Virus record (IMG/VR): IMGVR_UViG_3300036715_002002
Span: 1-34,376 of that record
Source: a virus
DNA length: 34,376 nt
Strand: one strand, 5' to 3'
The number at the start of each line of letters is the position of its first letter. The first letter of the stretch is position 1. The translations under genes and the position numbers were made by a program. Shown here one piece after another: positions 1 through 8,016 of the stretch. The notes under the pieces are model-generated. The model had not been told where the DNA came from and ran no database searches. It saw only the letters and a list, made by a program, of their open reading frames with translations.

Positions 1-456
1 GGTATAGATCAAGGCTTGTCTGATATTCAAAAAGCACAAAATGAGCAATATGATGAGTACAAGAAAAACTTACCTTTCATGCAAAACCAAATGCAAGAGC
101 GGCTTACTAAGCAAGCTAATACAGGTATTGCTCAAGGTCAGCATCAAAGCGAAGAGAAGCAAAGTGCACGTGGTTTAGGTTATGGTGGTCTTAACGAAGG
201 GATGAAGCAACAAATAGCATCTCAAGGCCAACAACAATTAGCTGGGCAATTATCCGGTGCTAATAAAGGCTTGCTTGATATGGGCACGCAGATCCAACAA
301 GGCGGTATGCAAACAGGTCTTGGTATTCAAGGTCAAATGCAGCAAATGCAAAATTCTATCTATCAACAACAATTAGCACGTCAGCAAGCTAATAATCAGA
401 TCGGTGGTTCGGCTATGGGATTGCTTGGTAGTGCCGGTTTAATGGCGGGAGCATAA
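1..456 (+). CDS. Internal virion / DNA-ejection protein, C-terminal 151 residues (gene continues from 34186)
   Basis: This is the 3' part of a gene opened by the window ends. Frame 1 is open from base 1. After one copy of the 11-nt terminal overlap is removed, it continues the frame that starts at the ATG at 34186, giving 211 residues in total. The part here is very rich in Gln, Gly and Met, with a long Q-rich helical stretch and a Gly/Ala-rich hydrophobic tail. That composition is typical of podovirus ejection proteins, which leave the capsid with the DNA, but I recognise no named family. The next gene starts 1 nt after the stop. The assignment rests on composition and on its place downstream of the tail nozzle gene. 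Confidence 0.7.
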   Translation, partial: GIDQGLSDIQKAQNEQYDEYKKNLPFMQNQMQERLTKQANTGIAQGQHQSEEKQSARGLGYGGLNEGMKQQIASQGQQQLAGQLSGANKGLLDMGTQIQQGGMQTGLGIQGQMQQMQNSIYQQQLARQQANNQIGGSAMGLLGSAGLMAGA

Positions 457-457
457 T

Positions 458-1090
458 ATGAGTGAAGTTTCAAAATTCTTAGGCTTTGATCAACAAACAC
501 CTACGCCTCAATTCACACCACTTGATGCTCAAACTCAAGGTTTGATAAAAGAACAAGCGGCAAGCGCTATGAGACCAAGTAATCAATTTGGTAATGAGCT
601 TAATCAAGGTATTAACCAAAGAGTCGGTCAAATTGGCCAATTTGGTAACACTGATATGGCAAACACTGGGATGACTCAAGGGATGCATGAAGCTTTACGT
701 AATGCTTACTCAGGGCAAACAGGTGATGCTTTAGATAGGATTAAGTTTACTAATTCAATTGAAGGTGATCAAAAAAAAGCACAAGCTTTAAGACTTGCTT
801 CACAAAATGCTATGCAACAACAACAAACTAGGACTAATTATTTTCAAACTTTGACAGATAGCTATAATCAAATGGAAGCGCAAAGAGCACAGTTTGTTTC
901 TGCAATTTCTGGTTTAGGTCAGCATGCAATGGGCACTTATGCTGGCGCTAGAAGCAAAAATGTATCACCTCATTCAAGCCCTGATATGTCGATGAATCAA
1001 AATATGTTTAATGGGAATAGTTACCAAATGGGCGGACAACCTCAACAACCTAGTTACTTAGGTGATTATAATTTCGGGGGTAATCAATAA
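458..1090 (+). CDS. Gln/Asn-rich internal virion protein
   Basis: A 210-residue protein with very high Gln, Asn, Met and Gly content and no membrane segment or catalytic motif that I can see. The middle (about residues 90-150) looks helical, and the C-terminus is low-complexity and rich in Gln, Asn, Gly and Pro. It sits second in a run of five similar genes with 1-2 nt spacing or overlap (its TAA shares the A of the next ATG). I infer a DNA-ejection or inner-core protein by position and composition. The exact role is unknown. Confidence 0.65.
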   Translation: MSEVSKFLGFDQQTPTPQFTPLDAQTQGLIKEQAASAMRPSNQFGNELNQGINQRVGQIGQFGNTDMANTGMTQGMHEALRNAYSGQTGDALDRIKFTNSIEGDQKKAQALRLASQNAMQQQQTRTNYFQTLTDSYNQMEAQRAQFVSAISGLGQHAMGTYAGARSKNVSPHSSPDMSMNQNMFNGNSYQMGGQPQQPSYLGDYNFGGNQ

Positions 1091-2220
1091 TGGGACCTAA
1101 CTTTGAAGCAATGACAGGCATGGCTAACGGTATTAAAGAGGGCATGCTTGCTTATCAAACTCAGAAGCAAATTCAGCGCACTCAAGACATGCAAGGATTA
1201 TTACAAGGTGTTGAGACCGATCCTCAAACTGGTCAGTTGAAATATACACCACAGAAACAAGCTGAAATAGATTTTAACAAACAAAAACTTGCTAGTGATT
1301 CAGCGGAGCTTCAAAGAAAATCTTTATTAGCTCAACCTAACTCAGAAGAGTCATTACGCAGGATAAAATTAGCTGAGAATTTAACAGGTTCAAAATTACC
1401 AGAAGGAATGTCAGGTATTGATGTTAATGAATCACAAGGATTGCTTGGCTCTAAATTAAGATCAGATACTTCGCTAATTGAAAGAATGTATGCGGCTGAT
1501 AACGCTAAAGAGTTAGCGCAGTATAAAGCAAGTCTTAATAATGGTGCCGGTGGTTTTGGTAATACTATTGGAATGCGTGCAGAGAAAAACGCTTTTAATA
1601 TGCATCAGGCAGCACTTAAAGCAATTTCGAATGATAAACCAACACAAGCTATGCTTCAATCTTATCAAAACTTAGGTAATGCACTTTCAAACATTGATAC
1701 TAACCCAAGTCCGCAAGATTTTCATGAATTACAACAAGCTGTAAGATCTAACATTGGTCTAAAAGGTGCCGGTGGTGTAAGTGAAAGAAATGCGACTTAT
1801 TTAACTTCTCTTGGTGTAAAAAAAGATGAAGCTATTCAATTTTTAACTGGGAAAATAGCTGATGTAAGCCAAACAAGCCCTGAACTAATGAATGCTATTA
1901 AACATCTTGCTCAAAATGAAATGGAAAATAAGAAACAACAAGCATTTTCTGAACTTGAGAAAATTCATACTGGTTATGCGCCTATATATCAGGGCTCTAC
2001 TATGCAACAATACGGTAGTCAGTATCCACAGTCTTTTGAAAGTGCTTATGAGCAAGCAAAAGGACAATTCGGGCCAACTGAATTACAAAAAACTCAACAA
2101 GGATTAATACCAAAAGCATTAGATCCAGAACATCAGCAAGCGGTAGATTGGGCTAAACAAAATCTTAATGGTCCTAATGCTGAAAAAGCAAAAACAATAT
2201 TAAAAATGAATGGGATGTAA
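1090..2220 (+). CDS. Internal virion / ejection protein
   Basis: A 376-residue, largely helical, Gln-rich protein (helical heptads around residues 20-110). The start overlaps the previous stop by 1 nt and the following gene starts 2 nt after its stop, so it is translated from the same message. No enzyme motif is visible; in particular I see no transglycosylase Glu motif. The third place in the ejection-protein run and the size resemble the mid-sized ejected proteins of P22-like and T7-like phages. The call is by context. Confidence 0.6.
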   Translation: MGPNFEAMTGMANGIKEGMLAYQTQKQIQRTQDMQGLLQGVETDPQTGQLKYTPQKQAEIDFNKQKLASDSAELQRKSLLAQPNSEESLRRIKLAENLTGSKLPEGMSGIDVNESQGLLGSKLRSDTSLIERMYAADNAKELAQYKASLNNGAGGFGNTIGMRAEKNAFNMHQAALKAISNDKPTQAMLQSYQNLGNALSNIDTNPSPQDFHELQQAVRSNIGLKGAGGVSERNATYLTSLGVKKDEAIQFLTGKIADVSQTSPELMNAIKHLAQNEMENKKQQAFSELEKIHTGYAPIYQGSTMQQYGSQYPQSFESAYEQAKGQFGPTELQKTQQGLIPKALDPEHQQAVDWAKQNLNGPNAEKAKTILKMNGM

Positions 2221-2222
2221 TT

Positions 2223-3746
2223 ATGGCTTTTAATCCCGATGAATATATTAAGAAAAATATTAAAAATTTTGATCCTGATGAATATATTAAAAATAATAGT
2301 GTCAAAGAAGAGCAAGGTATTTTTAGTAAAGCGCTAAGTGAAGTAGCAAATAGACCTCAAGAGTCGCTTAAAGAAGCGCAAACGCCTGGTTATGGGCAAG
2401 GTTTAGTTAAAGCGAGTATGGAAGCTTTACCAATGGCAGGTTCTATTGCCGGTGCCGGTTTAGGTTTAGCTTCACCTATTCCAGGTGGCGCAATAGCAGG
2501 TGCCGGTTTAGGAAGTGCCCTTGGTGAGTCAGCAAGACAAATTGGTAATAAGTATTTACTAGATGAAAAGCCCGAAGGAGTTTCAGAAATTGCAAAACAA
2601 GGGTTACTTGGCGCAGGCGCAGAAATGGGCGGTCAAGCTGTAGGTAAAGCAGTTAATAAAGGTATCGAGTCAATTACTCCTGCCTTACAAAAAGGTGGTG
2701 AGTGGTTAACTGGTATTCCAAAGAAAGCAATTGAGACTTATCAAAAGTATAGACCAGAAGTTGAGGAGTTATTTAAAAAGCATGAAGGTAACTTTGCAAC
2801 AATGGCCGATGAAGCACGTGCTAATACAAACAATGCTTTGTTTGCAAAAAAAGCGGAGCTTAATAAAATTATTGATTCATCATTAAAGAATTCGGATGCA
2901 ATGGTTAATGTTATTCCAATTCAAAGAGCTTTAATTGATGCTCAAACACATTTAGATCCGCTTGTACCAACTGATAAAAAACAAATTGATCAAATTAATG
3001 ATTTATTAACTCAAATTAAAAATGGAACCCAGAACGGAAAAGAAATGCCTGTTCAGAGAGCTAATCGTTTTAAGGCATCATTTCAAGAACTAGCTAGTCA
3101 ATCTTATGCAAAACCAGGTGAGATATATAATTTAGGTAGTGATGCGGCAAGAGCGGCAAAGAAAGCGGCAAGTGAAATTAGAACACAAATAAATCAAGCT
3201 CTGCCTGATCTTGCAGAAGCAAATAATACTCATGCAAAACTTCATGACTTAGAAGACTTGATGAATTCGAATTTAATTGCCGAAGGCAAACCAGAAGCGG
3301 CCTTACTTGCTGCAGGCAGTGGTGCAAACCAAAGAAACGCAAAGGTCTTAAAAGATTTAGGTAAAATTATTGATCATGATGCTTTAGGCGAAGCTGAGAA
3401 AATAAGTGCAGCAAGATATTTTGGCGATCCTTCATTAAGTCCAGTTGACGTGACTGGTAAAGCCTTAGAACGTACTAGCAAAGCAAAAGGTATAGGCGCG
3501 GCTATTGGTTCAGGTCTTGGCTTTCTTTCAGGCGGAGCAATCCCAGCTATGGCAGGTGGCGCAATAGGACGTGAAGCCGGTGGTTACATCGCAAGTCCAC
3601 TTTCATTAAAAGGTGGTATTATAGCAAATGACTTAATTAATCAAGGTGCCAATGTTTTAAACAGAGAATTGCCTCAAATTACTCGACCATTAACTCAAGG
3701 TGGCGCTAGAATTGGGCGTGGGCTTTTAAATAAAGGTGTAAAGTAA
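2223..3746 (+). CDS. Large internal virion protein with glycine-zipper segment
   Basis: A 507-residue protein. The N-terminus carries two copies of a short motif, FNPDEYI near residue 3 and FDPDEYI near residue 16; short Asp-rich DEYI-type repeats of this kind are familiar from phage inner-core proteins. Residues about 60-105 form a Gly/Ala-rich hydrophobic glycine-zipper stretch that could insert in membranes. A long charged helical region follows (about 170-390), then a second Gly/Ala-rich hydrophobic stretch (about 425-455). The next gene repeats the first Gly-rich module. This fits a protein that forms a channel across the host envelope during DNA ejection, which is inference from composition and order. 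Confidence 0.65.
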   Translation: MAFNPDEYIKKNIKNFDPDEYIKNNSVKEEQGIFSKALSEVANRPQESLKEAQTPGYGQGLVKASMEALPMAGSIAGAGLGLASPIPGGAIAGAGLGSALGESARQIGNKYLLDEKPEGVSEIAKQGLLGAGAEMGGQAVGKAVNKGIESITPALQKGGEWLTGIPKKAIETYQKYRPEVEELFKKHEGNFATMADEARANTNNALFAKKAELNKIIDSSLKNSDAMVNVIPIQRALIDAQTHLDPLVPTDKKQIDQINDLLTQIKNGTQNGKEMPVQRANRFKASFQELASQSYAKPGEIYNLGSDAARAAKKAASEIRTQINQALPDLAEANNTHAKLHDLEDLMNSNLIAEGKPEAALLAAGSGANQRNAKVLKDLGKIIDHDALGEAEKISAARYFGDPSLSPVDVTGKALERTSKAKGIGAAIGSGLGFLSGGAIPAMAGGAIGREAGGYIASPLSLKGGIIANDLINQGANVLNRELPQITRPLTQGGARIGRGLLNKGVK

Positions 3747-5116
3747 TGGCAAATGATCAAATTAATCAGCTTAACAATTTGTTACCACCTGATTTATTTA
3801 ACGAGTGGTTATCAAGTCGTAGTAAACAACAAGATCAATTAACAGGCGGTAGAGATAAGCTTGGGATAATACCTCAACCCTTAAGTGATGAACAGAAGTC
3901 AGGACAAGGTTTGATTAAATCAGGTCTTGAATCATTACCGCAATTAGGAAGTGTTGCCGGTGGCGCTCTTGGTATGGGTTTAGGCGGTGCCGGTGCAATA
4001 CCTGCGGCTTCAATGGGTGCGGCTGCAGGCGAAGGTCTTAAGCAATTAGGTGAACAATATTTATTTGATAAAAGCCCTGATATGTCGATGCAAGAAAGAA
4101 TACATGCTATTGCAGGTCAAGGTTTAGCCGGTGGTATGACTGAGTTACCAGGGCAAGGTTTTGGGATGCTTGGTAGCGCTATAGGGCAAGTAGAGAAGCC
4201 TGCTTGGATGAAAGTCATTCAAGGTGAGGGCAAAGCTACTCCTAAAGTAGAGGCCGATGATATTGGTATGTATCCGATTAGAGAAACAAACCCTTCTGTC
4301 CCTATTGAGCAAGCAAGTAAAGAACAGCCTTTTGATTTATTTGAAGCGCAAAAAAGTGAAAAGCAATTTAAAGATCCAATGAAGCAAGCATTTGAAAACG
4401 AAATGCAGAAAAGAAAAGAACCTGCTTCTATTACAAGAATTGGTGCAGAAAACCCAGGGATACAAGCTGAGCGTCCAGATGTGCTTAAAGAGATAGAAGC
4501 ACGATACCCTGATAAAGCAAAAGAGATAAATGAACTATCAAACGAAGCATCAAAACAAAATAAAGCTTATATTTATGATCCAAATAAAATGCCAATACCT
4601 ATTCCTAATCCAAACTTAAATACTAATATGTTAGGTGAAGCGCGTATTAATGATGCGAATTTTGATGATCCTTTAAGATGGATGGATTCAAAATATGGAG
4701 TGACTAAGTCTTGGATGGAAAAGAATGCTGACAAACCTATTACTATTAATACATCAAGTGATTTAATAGCACGTGCTGATTACGCGGCACTTATTAATCC
4801 AAAGTCAAAAGTTAATTTATACGACACGACTGATAATGATCACATAAATAGAATGATATTCCCTGCTAACCCATCAAGCGCAAGAATAAATAAAGCTTAT
4901 GAAAGGTTAAAAGACGCAGGTGTAAATGTAGAATTAATCAAGCCAACAAAACAAGATATTATTGATAATCTTGCCGCTCGCGGTAAAGATGTAAGTTATG
5001 TCGAGCTAGCAACGGGCACGTCTTTAGATCAACTAATAGCCGATGGCACGATTAAATTAAGAACTGATTTAAAATCAGTTAAACCTTCACCTTTTAAATT
5101 ACTTCCTAAGAAATAA
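3746..5116 (+). CDS. Internal virion protein, glycine-zipper module plus barrel-like C-terminal domain
   Basis: A 456-residue protein starting on the last base of the previous stop. Residues about 50-140 repeat the module of the preceding protein: a GQGLIKSGLESLP-type lead-in, a Gly/Ala zipper, then KQLGEQYLFDKSP. The C-terminal third (about 320-440) has a different, globular look, with alternating strands and helices and the run ITINTSSDLIARADY. This resembles part of the barrel of radical-SAM-type proteins, but the whole protein contains no cysteine, so it cannot bind a 4Fe-4S cluster. Probably an ejected protein with an added globular domain of unknown job. Confidence 0.6.
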   Translation: MANDQINQLNNLLPPDLFNEWLSSRSKQQDQLTGGRDKLGIIPQPLSDEQKSGQGLIKSGLESLPQLGSVAGGALGMGLGGAGAIPAASMGAAAGEGLKQLGEQYLFDKSPDMSMQERIHAIAGQGLAGGMTELPGQGFGMLGSAIGQVEKPAWMKVIQGEGKATPKVEADDIGMYPIRETNPSVPIEQASKEQPFDLFEAQKSEKQFKDPMKQAFENEMQKRKEPASITRIGAENPGIQAERPDVLKEIEARYPDKAKEINELSNEASKQNKAYIYDPNKMPIPIPNPNLNTNMLGEARINDANFDDPLRWMDSKYGVTKSWMEKNADKPITINTSSDLIARADYAALINPKSKVNLYDTTDNDHINRMIFPANPSSARINKAYERLKDAGVNVELIKPTKQDIIDNLAARGKDVSYVELATGTSLDQLIADGTIKLRTDLKSVKPSPFKLLPKK

Positions 5117-5370
5117 TGAAATTGATGAATCAAACAGGTAGTTTACTAAAATGGCAATTAACCTTAGCAGAGACTTTGTCTTTCGGTATCACAATTGCAG
5201 TGTTTGTGTATTTCATCACTAATAATTTTGTTTCTGTCGGTGACGGAGTGTTACTTAAGCAGAGAGTTGACAGAGTAGAAAGTGAATTGTCTAATTTAAG
5301 AAACTCTTTGGCTCAAATTGGCTCTGACATATCTTACATCAGAGGCCGTCTTGAACCAAAGAATAAGTAA
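5116..5370 (+). CDS. Small membrane protein with C-terminal coiled coil
   Basis: An 84-residue protein. One hydrophobic segment lies at about residues 18-40, followed by a heptad-like helix (about 48-78) with regular Leu/Val/Ile spacing. The start overlaps the preceding stop by 1 nt. An N-terminal anchor followed by a coiled coil is seen in i-spanins, in DUF2730-like phage proteins and in some holin accessory proteins. The genes after it are also small and membrane-directed, so a lysis-cassette role is likely. I cannot decide between holin accessory and spanin-like. Confidence 0.55.
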   Translation: MKLMNQTGSLLKWQLTLAETLSFGITIAVFVYFITNNFVSVGDGVLLKQRVDRVESELSNLRNSLAQIGSDISYIRGRLEPKNK

Positions 5371-5415
5371 CAATGCATAAACATGCAAGTTTTGCATAAA
5401 ACGAAGGAGTATTTA

Positions 5416-5565
5416 ATGGATAAAATATTAAAGTACGTAAATATAAAAGCGATATTAGTTGATCTACTTATTCCATATCTCGAAAAATTTGTAGCCGACA
5501 CAGCGAATCCTTACGACGACAAACTTATAGTCTGGTTTAAAGAGTGGGCTGAGAAAAACGTATAA
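5416..5565 (+). CDS. Small hypothetical protein, 49 residues
   Basis: I start this at the ATG at 5416 because AAGGAG lies 6 nt upstream; an upstream in-frame ATG at 5383 has no ribosome site and sits in a short hairpin (5383-5397). The protein is a mixed amphipathic helix followed by an acidic-aromatic end (KLIVWFKEWAEKN). Its stop overlaps the start of the next gene by 1 nt. It may belong to the lysis cluster. No function is recognised. Confidence 0.5.
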   Translation: MDKILKYVNIKAILVDLLIPYLEKFVADTANPYDDKLIVWFKEWAEKNV

Positions 5566-5807
5566 TGAATTTTTTAATTGCATTATTAGAACAGATTTTT
5601 ATTACTGTTTTAAAGTGGCTCCTTGAAAGTGGGGGCCGCTTTCTTTATGAAAAAGTTAACCAAATAATTGATGAACACGATAAGAAAAAAATTAGAGAAG
5701 ACAATTTAAAGAGGTATAAAGATGCTCTCGACAATAACTTGCAATCTGAAGAGCGTAGACAGAGGCAGCAAGATCTTATTAATGGCACTGATCGTCGTCA
5801 CAAGTAA
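5565..5807 (+). CDS. Membrane-anchored coiled-coil protein, i-spanin-like
   Basis: An 80-residue protein with an N-terminal hydrophobic segment (about residues 3-20) followed by a strongly charged helix (about 35-80) rich in Lys, Asp, Glu, Arg and Gln. This is the layout of Rz-type inner-membrane spanins. Its last 86 nt overlap, in another frame, the start of a lipoprotein gene. That nesting is the hallmark of Rz/Rz1 pairs, which fuse inner and outer membranes in the last step of lysis of Gram-negative hosts. The sequence shows topology and nesting; the function is inferred. Confidence 0.5.
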   Translation: MNFLIALLEQIFITVLKWLLESGGRFLYEKVNQIIDEHDKKKIREDNLKRYKDALDNNLQSEERRQRQQDLINGTDRRHK

Positions 5808-6057
5808 TTTAATAAGTTGTAAATCTGAACAGATAAGACCTTTCCCAACCCACGAAATATATGAAGTAATACGTGGAGAGAAAGGCTGTACTGTTTATAA
5901 AGTTATTCGTGAAAACCCTATTACAGTTGATGGGGGTACGGACCTTGATGAAGCTCACTGCCCACGTTCAATTTCTGGCTTTCATTACCAAGAAGTGCCC
6001 GAGGTATTTGATTGGATTAGGGATGCTCAAGAGTTAGCGAAGAAAAATTGCAATTAA
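5722..6057 (+). CDS. Lipoprotein, candidate o-spanin
   Basis: A 111-residue protein. After a basic n-region (Lys17), a hydrophobic stretch (about residues 18-30) ends in a LISC lipobox with Cys33 as the lipidated residue, leaving a mature part of about 79 residues with three more cysteines. A GAGGT ribosome site lies 7-8 nt upstream of this start, inside the previous gene. The overlap with a membrane-anchored coiled-coil gene suggests an outer-membrane spanin. It is longer than lambda Rz1 and not proline-rich, so a phage superinfection-exclusion lipoprotein is a fair alternative. Confidence 0.5.
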   Translation: MLSTITCNLKSVDRGSKILLMALIVVTSNLISCKSEQIRPFPTHEIYEVIRGEKGCTVYKVIRENPITVDGGTDLDEAHCPRSISGFHYQEVPEVFDWIRDAQELAKKNCN

Positions 6058-6806
6058 TATTAGGTGACTGCTTAGAAAAATTAAAAGATATACCAGACAA
6101 GTCTATAGATTTTGTTCTTACAGATCCGCCTTATAATCTTACACATTGTAAATGGGATGAACTATTAGATTTTAATGAAGTATTTTTTGAATTAAAAAGA
6201 ATCATTAAAGATAATGGAGTAATAGCATTATTTGGCACTGAGCCTTTTTCTTCAAAATTAAGATCTATAGGCCAAGATATTTATAAATATGATTGGTATT
6301 GGAAGAAGTGTAAATCTTTAGGCGCAAACTTTTGTCATGCTAAAAATTCACCTATTAAAACAATCGAAACAATATCAATTTTTTCTCATGGTAAAATTAA
6401 TCATATAGGGAAAACTAAGAATAGAATGAATTATAATCCACAAGGATTGATTGTATGCAAACCTATTCATTCTCATCATAAATTTGGGAAAATTTCTAGT
6501 TTTAGAAAATATATAGAAAGACCAAGTCATAAAAAATATAAAAGAACCATAACAAATTATCCTGATCAAATTATTGATTTTAAATTTAGCACAGAAGAGC
6601 GTAAAAATAGATATCATCCAACCCAAAAACCAGTAGCTTTACTTGAGTACTTAATCAAAACATATACACTCGAAGGTGAGACTGTTTTAGACTTTACTAT
6701 GGGTTCGGGTTCAACTGGAGTTGCCGCAAAAAATTTAAATCGTAAATTTCTCGGTATCGAGAAAGATGTTCAATTTTTTAAAATAGCTAAAAACAGAATA
6801 GGTTAA
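6048..6806 (+). CDS. DNA N6-adenine methyltransferase (beta-type order), orphan
   Basis: A 252-residue protein. The catalytic motif TDPPYN is at residues 25-30, and the SAM-binding motif DFTMGSGSTG comes late, at 215-224, preceded by HPTQKP at 190-195. Motif IV before motif I is the beta-class order of site-specific DNA adenine methyltransferases. The start is TTG, overlapping the previous gene by 10 nt, with only a weak ribosome site. No restriction endonuclease gene lies nearby, so it probably protects phage DNA against host restriction. It is the last gene of the rightward late block. Confidence 0.85.
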   Translation: MQLILGDCLEKLKDIPDKSIDFVLTDPPYNLTHCKWDELLDFNEVFFELKRIIKDNGVIALFGTEPFSSKLRSIGQDIYKYDWYWKKCKSLGANFCHAKNSPIKTIETISIFSHGKINHIGKTKNRMNYNPQGLIVCKPIHSHHKFGKISSFRKYIERPSHKKYKRTITNYPDQIIDFKFSTEERKNRYHPTQKPVALLEYLIKTYTLEGETVLDFTMGSGSTGVAAKNLNRKFLGIEKDVQFFKIAKNRIG

Positions 6807-7021
6807 TGTATACCATCGGATGGTCGTCGTATTGTGTTTTCTGTCTCGATTAGAATATTTAGCCAGCAAATAAAGCCTGCGATAAGTGCTTTTTTGTTGC
6901 ACTCGAATTCTTTACGATTGATCAGGTCTTGAGTAATAACGTTTATATCCTGTATATCTTGTTTGCTTAAGTCATTGATGTGTAATTGACCGATATCGGT
7001 TTCAATAGTATAAAGTGCCAT
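6803..7021 (-). CDS. Hypothetical protein, 72 residues
   Basis: A leftward reading frame whose stop overlaps the convergent methyltransferase end by 4 nt. The product is mixed helical with an aromatic/hydrophobic patch (about residues 46-58) and has no recognised motif. There is no clear ribosome site before the ATG. It also lies within the stretch that rightward late transcripts cross before their terminator, so its message would meet opposing transcription. It could be spurious, but composition and length favour a gene. Confidence 0.4.
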   Translation of the reverse strand: MALYTIETDIGQLHINDLSKQDIQDINVITQDLINRKEFECNKKALIAGFICWLNILIETENTIRRPSDGIH

Positions 7022-7112
7022 AAAAAGATTTGAGCAATTACTGTTTGATTTTGCAATTTAAATTTGGTGTACTAAATAAGTTGTTATATGTTTTCTTTAA
7101 TTTCACACTCAG

Positions 7113-7149
7113 ATGGGTTTTGGATCTATTCAAGACCCATTTGTTTTTT
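7113..7149 (+). terminator. Intrinsic terminator ending the rightward late block
   Basis: A 10-bp stem (ATGGGTTTTG at 7113-7122 pairs with CAAGACCCAT at 7131-7140, one G-U pair) with an 8-nt loop is followed by TTGTTTTTTT. The T-run lies on the + strand side, so it stops rightward transcripts arriving from the methyltransferase gene. The left-reading HTH gene ends inside the stem. Confidence 0.8.
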
Positions 7150-7437
7150 TAGATACTCTGAAAGAGGAATAGGTAACAACAAGTCTCTCTTCTTCTTAAG
7201 CTCTTTTTGAGTATACTCTACAGACCTTTTCCAAACTTCTCTTAAGTATTCATTACTATGTTTATAGATACGAAATTTACGGTATATGTCTCTCACAGTC
7301 TCAGCGATTACATAATACTCAAGATCAAGTGTATATGCTATTTCTTTGTACTTCATATGATTAAGCACATAGTTAAGAACGAGTATTTCATAGTCAGTGA
7401 GAGTGTCTAGATCAGCATTTGTAATCATGTTAGTCAT
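7126..7437 (-). CDS. LuxR/GerE-type helix-turn-helix protein
   Basis: A 103-residue protein. Residues about 12-60 match the GerE-type HTH pattern: LTDYEILVLNYV, then KYKEIAYTLDLE, then a recognition helix with AETVRDIYRKFRI. No receiver or ligand domain is present, so it is a stand-alone DNA-binding domain, possibly a late-gene activator or early switch. It could also be read as a sigma-70 region-4-like HTH. It is downstream of the lysozyme gene on the same strand; the start has no strong ribosome site. Confidence 0.65.
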   Translation of the reverse strand: MTNMITNADLDTLTDYEILVLNYVLNHMKYKEIAYTLDLEYYVIAETVRDIYRKFRIYKHSNEYLREVWKRSVEYTQKELKKKRDLLLPIPLSEYLKKQMGLE

Positions 7438-7478
7438 GTCTAAATGCTAATCAGGATTAATCGGGCGGTAAAGGATAA

Positions 7479-8015
7479 TTAAACTTTTAGTTCGACACTC
7501 TGTCTAATAAGATCTAGTAATTTAAATGATCTATTCAGCCAGCCAGAAACGAAGACTAGTTGAGTTTGATCATGCTTAACAATATCAATATAAGCTTTTT
7601 GCGTAGCCTTAACAAAATCAAAGGCAAGTTTAAGTCTGTCACATTCGTTAATAGCTTTAATCGTAGCTTGATCAATAAGTATTGTTTTCGGTATCTTTAG
7701 AATATCTTGTAATCTTGAGACTATCTTTCCACATCCGAAATTAACACACTGATCAAAAATTAGTTGTTGAAGTAATTCAGATGCTACTAGGTCCAGAGAC
7801 ATTTTTGACCAGTATTTTTCAAGATAAATTCTTTTTGCTGACTCTTTAGTTAAAGATTTAACGTCGATAACAGTAGCAGTACGACCAAGTACTGAGCTAA
7901 GAGTACTAATAGTAATACCCCAATTAGTAGCTCCGCCATGGTCTGCTTTATTATCCACAAAGCCACCCTCGACTCCAATAATTAAATCAAATGCGTTATC
8001 GAATTGCTTGCTCAT
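7479..8015 (-). CDS. GH108-type lysozyme (endolysin)
   Basis: A 178-residue protein whose N-terminus carries the glycoside hydrolase 108 signature: VEGGFVDNKADHGGATNWGIT around residues 15-35, with Glu16 as the expected catalytic acid. A typical GH108 helical core and a C-terminal region near WLNRSFKLL, corresponding to the peptidoglycan-binding 3 part, follow. The length agrees with phage and secreted GH108 lysozymes. It hydrolyses the glycan strands of peptidoglycan. There is no signal peptide, so release needs a holin. The start lies 1 nt after the stop of the CHAP-type gene, so the two are co-translated. Confidence 0.85.
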   Translation of the reverse strand: MSKQFDNAFDLIIGVEGGFVDNKADHGGATNWGITISTLSSVLGRTATVIDVKSLTKESAKRIYLEKYWSKMSLDLVASELLQQLIFDQCVNFGCGKIVSRLQDILKIPKTILIDQATIKAINECDRLKLAFDFVKATQKAYIDIVKHDQTQLVFVSGWLNRSFKLLDLIRQSVELKV

Positions 8016-8016
8016 A

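Noticed and set aside
3746-5116. Active radical-SAM enzyme in the ejection gene run
   Set aside because: No cysteine occurs in the protein, so the CxxxCxxC cluster motif is impossible.
6048-6806. Part of a restriction-modification system
   Set aside because: Only the methyltransferase is recognisable; no neighbour shows endonuclease motifs.
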